Virus record (IMG/VR): IMGVR_UViG_3300026479_000047
Location: 1-26,072 of that record
Source: a virus
Reading direction: 5' to 3' (one strand)
DNA length: 26,072 nucleotides
Each line of letters opens with the position of its first letter. The first letter of the stretch is position 1. The notes below the pieces were generated by a model. That model was not told the DNA's origin and searched no databases. It worked only from the letters and a program-made list of their open reading frames with translations. The position numbers and the translations under genes are program-made. Positions 14,064-20,864 of this stretch are shown here, in pieces.

Positions 14064-14207
14064 TTACTTTTTCAACAAAAGAGCGTTACTTTTTCAACAC
14101 TTGCTACACTAGTAAGTATTTAGTTAGGTAATAAATAGCGTTTAATGCGTCAGACTTACTAATTTTTAGCGCGTTACTTTTTCAACAATGAGCTTACTTT
14201 TTCAACA
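14064..14207 (+). repeat. Four direct repeats TTACTTTTTCAACA
   Basis: Exact 14-base copies lie at 14064-14077, 14086-14099, 14174-14187 and 14194-14207. Spacing within the two pairs is 22 and 20 bases, about two helical turns, with 88 bases between pairs. Copies 2 and 3 share GCG before the repeat. All are in the same orientation in DNA without genes. They look like iterons: binding sites for a replication initiator or regulator. Confidence 0.85.
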
Positions 14208-14240
14208 GCGTTTTACTAAAGTGTTGATATACAGTAGTTT

Positions 14241-14303
14241 TAATCCTTTCAAAGGGTTACCTTATCCTTTCGAACCCTTACCTTATCCTTTCAAACCATT
14301 CCA
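14241..14303 (+). repeat. Three 21-bp tandem repeats with TTATCCTTTC core
   Basis: The core ATCCTTTC starts at 14243, 14264 and 14285, exactly 21 bases apart. Units read T(A/T)ATCCTTTC(A/G)AA followed by a variable, mostly CC-rich end. The first six bases, TTATCC, equal the start of the bacterial DnaA box (TTATCCACA) but the end differs. AAGGGTTAC in unit 1 (14252-14260) is mirrored by GTAACCCTT at 14313-14321. The arrangement suggests an initiator-binding array. Confidence 0.8.
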
Positions 14304-14323
14304 CTTTTTTTAGTAACCCTTCG

Positions 14324-14390
14324 GAAAGTAGAAGTAGAAGTAGAATAAGAATAAGAAGTAGAAGGTTAAGTATAAGTAGAAGTAGAATAC
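14324..14390 (+). repeat. Purine-rich GTAGAA simple repeat
   Basis: The top strand is nearly all A, G and T without C, made of AGTAGA and AATAAG units (for example GTAGAAGTAGAAGTAGAATA). It follows the 21-bp repeats. Such tracts can favour strand opening or slipped replication. No coding frame is supported here. Confidence 0.6.
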
Positions 14391-14624
14391 TAAACAGAAT
14401 ATCACTAAACAGATGCGCAACAAGTTGCTTTTACATAACTAATTCAATTTAATTCATTATAACCTTTTTAAAGCATTATTATAGCGTTATGGACTCTATA
14501 TATCATAATAAAAAGATAATCTCTTAAATCGCTTGTTTAACACCTTAAAAGCTATTCTACGATGCAGTTTTACCCTGTTTATTTATTTAGTTCATTAACT
14601 AGCTAATAGTATTAATAAATTCCG

Positions 14625-14632
14625 TATCTTTA
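14625..14632 (+). promoter_or_regulatory. -7 promoter box before the tail operon
   Basis: TATCTTTA matches TAnnTTTG except for the last base and lies 5 bases before ATG 14638. The 24-base upstream element of the other promoters is not clearly present. If used, transcription would start at or next to the ATG, giving a leaderless message. Confidence 0.45.
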
Positions 14633-14637
14633 ATAAG

Positions 14638-14877
14638 ATGATTATTAGCGATATAATAAGCGATAAAAGGCATAGCGTAGGAGTTGACGAAATGATATAC
14701 CTAGTAGAGTCTTATGTTAAGGATGTTAAGCATAAAAACATAACCGTAAACATATACCAAAACAGCATGGTCAATAAGAGGTTAAACCCTTTAGCGTTTA
14801 ATATTGAGATTAAGAAACTGTTTAGAGCGTTTACATACGCTTTAGCTCATTACAAGAAGAATGAATCTGTTAGATAA
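14638..14877 (+). CDS. Hypothetical protein, first gene of the tail operon
   Basis: 79 residues, basic, with a probable alpha/beta fold and no recognised domain. It opens the long rightward structural operon and overlaps the next small gene by 17 bases. The start at 14638 lies only 5 bases after a -7-like box; a later ATG at residue 19 is an alternative. Position suggests either a regulator acting on the adjacent repeats or an early structural gene, but nothing in the sequence decides this. Confidence 0.6.
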   Translation: MIISDIISDKRHSVGVDEMIYLVESYVKDVKHKNITVNIYQNSMVNKRLNPLAFNIEIKKLFRAFTYALAHYKKNESVR

Positions 14878-15022
14878 GATTAGAGAAGAAGACGTAGAGA
14901 AGTACGGACCTATCTGCGACAATGAAGATTGCAACAAGAACAAAAAGTTCTGCAGGTGTGAATCTTTTAGAAAGTATAAAGAGTCTATAGAATTAAAAAA
15001 ATCATTAAGAGATGGCAATTAA
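14861..15022 (+). CDS. Small four-cysteine protein (53 aa)
   Basis: The ATG lies inside the preceding gene and the stop overlaps the start of the next by 11 bases, so the three are coupled. The 53 residues contain CDNEDCNKNKKFCRC, four Cys spaced C-x4-C-x6-C-x-C, which could hold one zinc ion. The remainder is charged and helical. The function is unknown; a small zinc-binding accessory protein is the best description. Confidence 0.6.
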   Translation: MNLLDKIREEDVEKYGPICDNEDCNKNKKFCRCESFRKYKESIELKKSLRDGN

Positions 15023-15701
15023 AGGGCATTTAAGTAGAGGTAGTGAGAAGATTAAGTTTACTATACCTGAGGGTTGGAAAGAACTAACCCTGGAGACCTA
15101 TGAGAAGATTAACGACGACATGAACGCTTTGGATATCTTTTCTTTACTGTCTGGACTTGACATTCAATTAGTGAGAAAGTGTGACGCTCAAGAGGTAGAA
15201 TTCTTAGTAAGCCAAATGGATGAATTATTCAACCCTAAAGACTTAGAGACTGACGTAGAATCTGTAGATAGCTTCAAGATTAATGATAGAACTTTTAACG
15301 TACCTAGTGACTTGTTAAGCATTAAAGCAGGGCAGTACTATGATATCAAGAAGATTGAAGAGATGTATAAGGATAAGCCTTTAGAAGCTGTTAGAAAGCT
15401 ACTATCTTATATAATCTTAGAAGAGGGTAAAGAGTACGATTACAAAGATACCGAAGAGAAGTATAACCTGTTTAAACACCTTGACGTACAGACCGCTTTT
15501 AAAGTGCGTACTTTTTTTTTGACCAGTCATTTATTATCTATGACAGATTCAAACCGTTATTTGAAAAAGACTTCGATAGTAAAGAGGTTATCGCTGGATA
15601 CGATGCGCTTAGCAAAAAGTATGGTAGTTTACTTACTGTGTTTAGCCTTGCACAAGATAAAAGTATTATTGAAGGTATTTTCGGATTTAAGGAAAGGATA
15701 A
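15012..15701 (+). CDS. Tail assembly chaperone, zero-frame product (gpG-like)
   Basis: 229 residues if read without frameshift. The N-terminal part (FTIPEGWKELTLETYEKI, then a helical region to about residue 165) is acidic and helical, like phage tail assembly chaperones. After residue 169 (a run of nine T, 15512-15520) the zero frame turns into unnatural, Leu/Lys-rich sequence, while the -1 frame becomes clearly protein-like. This is the lambda G/GT arrangement, where most ribosomes make the short form. The family is assigned from layout and size; sequence similarity was not tested. A homopolymer sequencing error is the main alternative. Confidence 0.6.
   Translation: MAIKGHLSRGSEKIKFTIPEGWKELTLETYEKINDDMNALDIFSLLSGLDIQLVRKCDAQEVEFLVSQMDELFNPKDLETDVESVDSFKINDRTFNVPSDLLSIKAGQYYDIKKIEEMYKDKPLEAVRKLLSYIILEEGKEYDYKDTEEKYNLFKHLDVQTAFKVRTFFLTSHLLSMTDSNRYLKKTSIVKRLSLDTMRLAKSMVVYLLCLALHKIKVLLKVFSDLRKG
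15515..15521 (+). promoter_or_regulatory. Slippery site for -1 ribosomal frameshift
   Basis: In the zero frame the heptamer reads T TTT TTG inside a nine-T run, allowing both tRNAs to re-pair one base back. A small hairpin (GTCAT 15526-15530 with ATGAC 15540-15544) begins 4 bases downstream. A slip here joins the zero frame to the open -1 frame. Confidence 0.6.
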
Positions 15702-15787
15702 CAGATTATAAGATAGGTGAGATTTTTACCTACCTAATGTTAAAACAAGAGAAGAACGACTGCGATATTAAATACCAAAAGATATGA
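15521..15787 (+). CDS. Tail assembly chaperone, -1 frame extension (gpT-like)
   Basis: Reading on in the -1 frame adds 88 residues beginning DQSFIIYDRFKPLFEKDFDSKE and ending in CDIKYQKI, giving a fusion of about 258 residues. The composition is normal for a protein (balanced charged and hydrophobic residues), unlike the zero frame over the same bases. The extension has no start codon of its own near its beginning. Its TGA overlaps the ATG of the next gene (ATGA at 15784-15787), the coupling seen between true operon genes, which argues that ribosomes do reach this stop. In lambda the T part recruits the tail tube protein to the tape measure. Confidence 0.65.
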   Translation, partial: DQSFIIYDRFKPLFEKDFDSKEVIAGYDALSKKYGSLLTVFSLAQDKSIIEGIFGFKERITDYKIGEIFTYLMLKQEKNDCDIKYQKI

Positions 15788-15948
15788 AAACTACCAAGAT
15801 TAGATTCGAAGATCAATATCATAATATTGAGATAGAAGAAAAGAAAGAAGATTTAGATATTAATGAATTCTTTGAGATGTTAATAACCTTAGCAAAAGCT
15901 GTAGGTTATCACCCTGATACTATTAATGAATGGTTAAATAATAAGTAA
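15784..15948 (+). CDS. Small acidic hypothetical protein (54 aa)
   Basis: The ATG overlaps the stop of the -1 frame and the TAA overlaps the next ATG (TAATG), so the gene is tightly embedded. The 54 residues (MKTTKIRFEDQYHNIEIEEKKEDLD...) form a beta-start with an acidic stretch, then a helix ending in PDTINEWLNNK. No family is recognised; a small tail or regulatory protein is possible. Confidence 0.65.
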   Translation: MKTTKIRFEDQYHNIEIEEKKEDLDINEFFEMLITLAKAVGYHPDTINEWLNNK

Positions 15949-16442
15949 TGAACCTAAACACAATACAGAATATATTTAAAGAACTAGCTACTAAGCATAA
16001 AGCTATAAAGACGTTTTATACTGGTTTAGCTACTGAGTTTAATAGTGAGTTTAATTTAGAGTATCCTGCTTTAATTATTGACCCTGTAAGCATAACTAAG
16101 TCAGCTAGGGAGGGTTTCTTCGTTAATAATTGGAACGTAGTTCTAGAGGTTATAGACCTTATAAACGATGAGCGTAATATGGATGACGTTAACAAGACGT
16201 TAGATACTACTCAAAGAATACTAGACCAAGTTATAAGTAGGTTTATTACTGACTTTAACGATAAGCTTTTAACGTACGATAACGAGACGTTGAGAGCTGA
16301 TTGGGTTATTCAAGATAACTTTAACGTGTTACCGTTAATAGACGACACAGATAAGAATCACACAGGATGGCAAGTATCATTTACAATAACTGAGCAAGTA
16401 AGATTTTCTACTTGTTGCAATGATGACGTATTTAATGCCTAG
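15948..16442 (+). CDS. Tail terminator / head-tail joining-like protein
   Basis: 164 residues. Size, acidic character, an initial helix (LNTIQNIFKELATKHKAI) and a mixed strand-helix layout (YPALIIDP, NNWNVVLEVIDL, then a long helix, ending in a strand ITEQVRFS) resemble phage tail terminator or minor neck proteins that cap the tail. Its position directly before a gp10-like protein supports that. No diagnostic motif exists, so this is a structural-style guess. It shares 23 bases with the next gene. Confidence 0.5.
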   Translation: MNLNTIQNIFKELATKHKAIKTFYTGLATEFNSEFNLEYPALIIDPVSITKSAREGFFVNNWNVVLEVIDLINDERNMDDVNKTLDTTQRILDQVISRFITDFNDKLLTYDNETLRADWVIQDNFNVLPLIDDTDKNHTGWQVSFTITEQVRFSTCCNDDVFNA

Positions 16443-16896
16443 ACCATTTAGCCAAACAGTATTAAAGCTGAAGATAGTTTCTAACGACATGATAGACGAT
16501 ATCATAGACGATTTGAATAAGGGTAATAAAAATGCTTCAATGAGTTTAGCAAAGTCTCTTAAATCTAATGTTTTAGATACTGGTGCTAGTATAATATCTG
16601 TAAGGTTCAAAGCTAAAAGTCATTGGCGATTTGTTGACAAGGGTAGAAAGCCAGGTAAATACGTGCCTATAGCACCACTACAAAGGTGGGCAAGAGTTAA
16701 ACTAGGGTTAAGTGAGGAAGAAGCAGAAGGCGCAGCTTATGCGATTAGTAAGACTATTAAAAAGAAAGGTATAAAGCCTACTAATATATTTACTGACAAT
16801 GTAAACAAGTTTAAGAAAACAGCGTTAAACGTAGTTGCTAAGTCAGGTAAACAGGATGTAGCAGCAGAAATAAGAAAAATATTAAATAGAAAATAA
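16420..16896 (+). CDS. HK97-gp10-like tail completion protein
   Basis: 158 residues from ATG 16420; an ATG at 16435 (residue 6) is an equally plausible start and would shorten the overlap to 8 bases. The middle segment (HWRFVDKGRKPGKYVPIAPLQRWARVKLGLSEEEAEGAAYAISKTIKKKGIKP) matches the pattern of HK97 gp10-type proteins: a strand ending in a basic PGK turn, then W-xx-K and an EE-rich helix. Such proteins complete the tail-head joint. The next gene's start overlaps its stop (TAATG). Confidence 0.7.
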   Translation: MMTYLMPRPFSQTVLKLKIVSNDMIDDIIDDLNKGNKNASMSLAKSLKSNVLDTGASIISVRFKAKSHWRFVDKGRKPGKYVPIAPLQRWARVKLGLSEEEAEGAAYAISKTIKKKGIKPTNIFTDNVNKFKKTALNVVAKSGKQDVAAEIRKILNRK

Positions 16897-17321
16897 TGAG
16901 TACAATTTTAACAAGTTCAGTAACAGCAAGTGTAACGGTAAACGGTACAACTTACAGTGCTATTAATAACGAATCTATAACATTAGCTAATGATGAGGTA
17001 GTACACCAAGTGTTAAATGTTCCAACTTCAGAAACTACAATAGGTAATCTAGGTTTAGTAGGTCCTGCAAGTTTAAGCGACCTTAGTTATGCTTTAATCG
17101 TTAATAGAGACGGTACTAACTTTGTAAGGTTAAGGCTGTCAGATACAGGAGGAGCAACAGCAGATGTTAAGTTAAAAGCAGGTGAGTGTTTTATCTTACA
17201 TTCTAGAGACCTGAGTGTATCAGCTACAGAAGGGGCTTTTTCATCATTCTCTAGCATTGATAATATTAAGCTTCAGGCAGATACTTCGGCTTGTGATGTT
17301 GAACTTTTAATGGCGTACTAA
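16896..17321 (+). CDS. Beta-rich virion structural protein
   Basis: 141 residues, Ser/Thr/Val rich and nearly free of basic residues in the first half (TSSVTASVTVNGTTY). Alternating strands such as FVRLRLSDTGG and VKLKAGECFILHSRD follow. This composition is typical of tail tube, tail-associated or decoration proteins. Location between the tail completion gene and large tail proteins makes tail tube or a minor tail protein the best candidates. It overlaps both neighbours by one base. No specific family is recognised. Confidence 0.6.
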   Translation: MSTILTSSVTASVTVNGTTYSAINNESITLANDEVVHQVLNVPTSETTIGNLGLVGPASLSDLSYALIVNRDGTNFVRLRLSDTGGATADVKLKAGECFILHSRDLSVSATEGAFSSFSSIDNIKLQADTSACDVELLMAY

Positions 17322-18844
17322 TGGCTTTAACAGTAACAAATAGACCAGATACATATAGTGCGGCTTATTTACCTGTTGAATACGTTTTAACGTCTGACTT
17401 ATCGCCTAATAGTATTAGTGGTGAGATTAATTCTTTTGCAACACTTAGAGGTACTTCGTTTAGCGGTAGTGATATTCTAGTAAATACTAGCACACAGCCT
17501 TTACCTTTGGTAGTGGGTGATTATGTATTAATGGATAACGCAGGAGTTTACAACGGTGTACATAGAGTAAGTTCTATTGTTTCGGGTACTGAGGGCGTAA
17601 ATGTTCAGGAGTTCTATATAGATACACCAGTAAGTACTGAAGAGATAACAGTACCGTTCTTAAACGATGTTATTAAATTAGCTGTAGACGTTAGAAAGCA
17701 TTACAACAACTATTCAGCTGTTTTAGATGTTTACATAGGTGGTAGCTTTACAGTTAGGTTAAGAAAGAAGAGATACGTAAACAATGAATATATATTTGAT
17801 TTAAGCTCTATTATCCAAGAGTATTTAGGTAGTGACTTACTTACTTTGGATACATCTACTACTAGTACATCTATAGACTTAAGTAAAGAGGTTTACGTAC
17901 AGTATGCAGAAGAGTACGACACTATATCAAATTCATTACCTACGTTAACTATACAAGACTTTGTAGATGATTCAGCGAACACTTTTACAGCTGTTAACTC
18001 TACTGTTCCTTATGTATGGATGACAGACTTTAGTATAAGTTCTGTAAACTACGACTTAAGCGACTACTATAAGGCAGATGCTTTATTTTCTGCGGGTTCA
18101 GCTTATAACTGGCTTACTACTTCTACAGATATTAGAATAGGTAGTAACGATTCATATCAACTAAGCTTTATTAACGGGACAGAAACTTACAACGGTTCAC
18201 TTAATCCTGTAGCAGTTGACTTAGATTTAGTGTTAAATAAATACGACAGTTCTAACACTTTACTAGGTACTGACATTATTGTTATTGATAATGATTCTAC
18301 GACTAATTTAGAGGGCGTTTATAACGTGCCTGTTGGTACTTCTAACTTATCAGCTTACTTGACTAGTGATGTCGTTAAATATGAAGTAAGAGCAAGGATA
18401 GACGGTTTTGTTTTAGCTAACTATAAGACGTTTATAATTGAAAACGATTGCACAAAGATTCAAAGACGTTTCGAGTGGGTTAATAAACTTGGTGGCTTAG
18501 ATGCTTTTACTTTCACAGGTAAAGAGGTAAGAGACATAGACATAGAAAAAGAAACTTTTAAGAGAGTTATAGGAGCTAGTAGGAGTATTCCAGAGCGGTC
18601 GGTAACTACTTTCGGAGTGCAGACTAAAGATGTTTATACTGTTAATAGCGGTATAGTATCTAAGGTTGAAAAAGAATGGTTAATCAGTTTGTTAGAGTCT
18701 CCTGAGGTTTACTTAGTAGTTGACGGGTATAGGCTACCTGTACAAGTTAATTCTACTTTCGGTTTTGAGAAACTAGGCGAAGATAGTTACAATGTTACTA
18801 TGGAGTACGAACTAGCATTTGAGAAAATAATACAACGTAATTAA
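17321..18844 (+). CDS. Large beta-rich tail protein
   Basis: 507 residues, rich in Ser, Thr, Asp, Tyr and Val with few Cys, consistent with a virion protein of several beta-sandwich domains. Features include an N-terminal Ig-like stretch (about 20-110), a middle region with many Asn/Ser/Thr turns, and a more alpha/beta C-terminal domain (about 385-507) with ERSVTTFGVQTKDVYTV and EKEWLISLLESPEVYLVVDGYRLPVQV. No catalytic motif is seen. It may be a baseplate or minor tail protein. Starts and stops overlap by one base with neighbours. Confidence 0.6.
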   Translation: MALTVTNRPDTYSAAYLPVEYVLTSDLSPNSISGEINSFATLRGTSFSGSDILVNTSTQPLPLVVGDYVLMDNAGVYNGVHRVSSIVSGTEGVNVQEFYIDTPVSTEEITVPFLNDVIKLAVDVRKHYNNYSAVLDVYIGGSFTVRLRKKRYVNNEYIFDLSSIIQEYLGSDLLTLDTSTTSTSIDLSKEVYVQYAEEYDTISNSLPTLTIQDFVDDSANTFTAVNSTVPYVWMTDFSISSVNYDLSDYYKADALFSAGSAYNWLTTSTDIRIGSNDSYQLSFINGTETYNGSLNPVAVDLDLVLNKYDSSNTLLGTDIIVIDNDSTTNLEGVYNVPVGTSNLSAYLTSDVVKYEVRARIDGFVLANYKTFIIENDCTKIQRRFEWVNKLGGLDAFTFTGKEVRDIDIEKETFKRVIGASRSIPERSVTTFGVQTKDVYTVNSGIVSKVEKEWLISLLESPEVYLVVDGYRLPVQVNSTFGFEKLGEDSYNVTMEYELAFEKIIQRN

Positions 18845-20862
18845 TGGCGACACCTTTAAACATATACAACTTAGATAAGTTTAACCCTTACGACTTTTTT
18901 ATTCCGTTAACGTTTAGTATTAATGACTTTAGAGACATTAGCACAAGAAACGGTACATTCAGTAAGACTGTTAAAATACCAGGTACTAAAAAGAATGACT
19001 CTTTATTAGGTCATAGCTTTGATATAACTGCGGAGGGTTTCTTTGATAGGAATAAAAGAGTACCTGCGATAATAGAAAAGGATGGTATTAAGTATTTAGA
19101 TGGTTCTATGCAGCTTAAAAGCGTAGACATAACAGACGGTAAAAGTCATGTTTACAACATCATACTATACTCTAGTCTATCCGATTGGGGTGCTTTGATT
19201 AAGGATAAAAATATACAGGACTTAGATTATGATACTTTTACCTATAATGCTGCTAATATTGAAAATAGTTGGTCTTATAATGGACGTGATAATGGTTATA
19301 CTTTCCCTCTTATTAATTATGGTGAGTTTACTACCTATCCTACCTATGATACTACTAATTTAGTAGTAGAAGACTTTTTACCATCTGTTTTTGTTTATGA
19401 TGTTTGTAGAAAGATATTTAACGATATAGGTTACCAACTTAAACCTGGTTTCTTTAATCGTCAGGAGTTTAGAGATTTAATAATGCCATCGGTACTTACT
19501 GACTTAACCGCATCTAAAGAGTTTTTAAATGATAACAGAATAAGAGCTATAGTAGGTAATACTTCATCCGTAGTACTTAGTACTCAAATAGGTAAATTTA
19601 ACCTTTATACTGGCTTAGAAGACCCATTTAGTAATTGGAGTAACTTTTACTATGTAGTACCTTTCCCTAATGGCAGTTTTAGCGGTAATGCTACTATAGA
19701 GGTTACTAACTTACAATTCTTGTCTGATAATGATGTAACTTTTAAGATTAGTGAATACCAAGACTTAGTGACCTTTAACAGGGTTATTGATGAACAGACT
19801 ATAACAGTTAAAAAGAACTCGCAAGAAGTAGCAACATTTGAATTGTCATTTAACAACGAACAGTTAACAGATGGTTATTTAATTCTTATAGAATGGACGT
19901 CTAGTAATAGTGGTACTTCCTTACAAGTGCTACCTAATGGCTTACAGTTCAATATAACGCCTATATCTGCACCTTTAGCAGATGGTTCTGAAATATCTAT
20001 TAAGGACTTTGTTTACGACATAGACCAATCTAATTTTATTAAATCACTAGTTCAACAGTTTAACTTAGTTCACTTGACAGATGAAAGAGCTAAAACGGTA
20101 GAGTTTCTACATAGGGATGACTTTTATTTAGGTATTGAAGAAGCAGAAGACTGGACAGAGAAGCTAGACGTTAGTAAAAGACAATCTATTGAGCAGATAG
20201 ACGAAAGGTTAAATAGAAGGTTAGACTTTAAGTATAAAGAAGATGATAAAGACATCTTACTAACTACCTTTAAAGACACTTGGTCAACTACATTAACAGA
20301 TGATTCTGAAGAATTGTTAAACGAATTTTTAAAAGATGAAAAAACAATCGCAAATCTTCCTTTCGCTGGAAGTGTGGGAAGTGGTACTATTATCCAAAAG
20401 ACAGGTGGAAGTTTATATTTGCCTCAATTAGTTAACTACTTTAGGACTCCAGATGACTCTATAGACCTACAACCTAGAATGTTAATTTACGAGGGTTTAA
20501 AAAGTGGTATATGGACATTCGAGAGTAGTGTTAAAAATAACTTCCCATCTAGCTACTTTATCAAAAAGTCTAGCGGTCAATTTGATGTGTCTTTAAGTTT
20601 TAAGAGTCTTAACGAAGTAGATAGGTCAATACAAGATAATGACAAAGGGTTAAAAGATAGGTTCTATAATGAGCAAATAAGACAGTTTAACGAGTCTAGG
20701 TTATATACTTGTTATCTAAGGTTAACAGGTGTTGATATTGTTAATTTAAACTTTAGAAAACCTAAGCTAATTAACGGAGTTTATTACTATCTTAATAAAG
20801 TAGAAGATTACAAGGCAGGAGTATACGAATCAGTTAAATGTGAACTAATACAAATAGTGTAA
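18844..20862 (+). CDS. Large tail/baseplate structural protein
   Basis: 672 residues. The N-terminal ~120 residues (LTFSINDFRDISTRNGTFSKTVKIPGTKKND, then DGSMQLKSVDI.DGKSHVYNIILYS..SDW) match a pattern I associate with Bacteroidetes phage tail proteins annotated only as structural. The long remainder is beta-rich, with a helical DERLNRRLDFKYKEDDKD segment around 450 and a YLRLTGVDIVNLNFRKP...YYLNKVEDYKAG ending. It precedes the tape measure by 2 bases. A baseplate hub or host-recognition part is likely from size and position; the exact role is unknown. Confidence 0.6.
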   Translation: MATPLNIYNLDKFNPYDFFIPLTFSINDFRDISTRNGTFSKTVKIPGTKKNDSLLGHSFDITAEGFFDRNKRVPAIIEKDGIKYLDGSMQLKSVDITDGKSHVYNIILYSSLSDWGALIKDKNIQDLDYDTFTYNAANIENSWSYNGRDNGYTFPLINYGEFTTYPTYDTTNLVVEDFLPSVFVYDVCRKIFNDIGYQLKPGFFNRQEFRDLIMPSVLTDLTASKEFLNDNRIRAIVGNTSSVVLSTQIGKFNLYTGLEDPFSNWSNFYYVVPFPNGSFSGNATIEVTNLQFLSDNDVTFKISEYQDLVTFNRVIDEQTITVKKNSQEVATFELSFNNEQLTDGYLILIEWTSSNSGTSLQVLPNGLQFNITPISAPLADGSEISIKDFVYDIDQSNFIKSLVQQFNLVHLTDERAKTVEFLHRDDFYLGIEEAEDWTEKLDVSKRQSIEQIDERLNRRLDFKYKEDDKDILLTTFKDTWSTTLTDDSEELLNEFLKDEKTIANLPFAGSVGSGTIIQKTGGSLYLPQLVNYFRTPDDSIDLQPRMLIYEGLKSGIWTFESSVKNNFPSSYFIKKSSGQFDVSLSFKSLNEVDRSIQDNDKGLKDRFYNEQIRQFNESRLYTCYLRLTGVDIVNLNFRKPKLINGVYYYLNKVEDYKAGVYESVKCELIQIV

Positions 20863-20864
20863 AA

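Larger units (their letters stand above)
13972..14637 (+). other. Non-coding region, candidate replication origin or control region
   Basis: The longest gene-free stretch of the window (about 666 bases). In order it holds the terminator at 14000; a short hairpin (ACCCT/AGGGT, 14048-14061); four 14-base iterons; three 21-bp repeats; a purine-rich GTAGAA tract (about 14324-14390); a GCAAC-AA-GTTGC palindrome (14417-14428); very AT-rich DNA; and a -7-type box TATCTTTA at 14625. No open frame longer than about 20 codons with a credible start was noticed. Iterons beside AT-rich DNA and a purine tract are the classic ingredients of an origin, but a packaging or transcription-control site is also possible. 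Confidence 0.6.

Noticed and set aside
14064-14303. Repeat arrays considered as a CRISPR array
   Set aside because: Repeats are 14 or 21 bases, spacers are too short or absent, and no cas genes are near.
14241-14303. Canonical host DnaA boxes
   Set aside because: Only TTATCC matches; the required ACA end is replaced by TTT in all three units, so they are not standard boxes.
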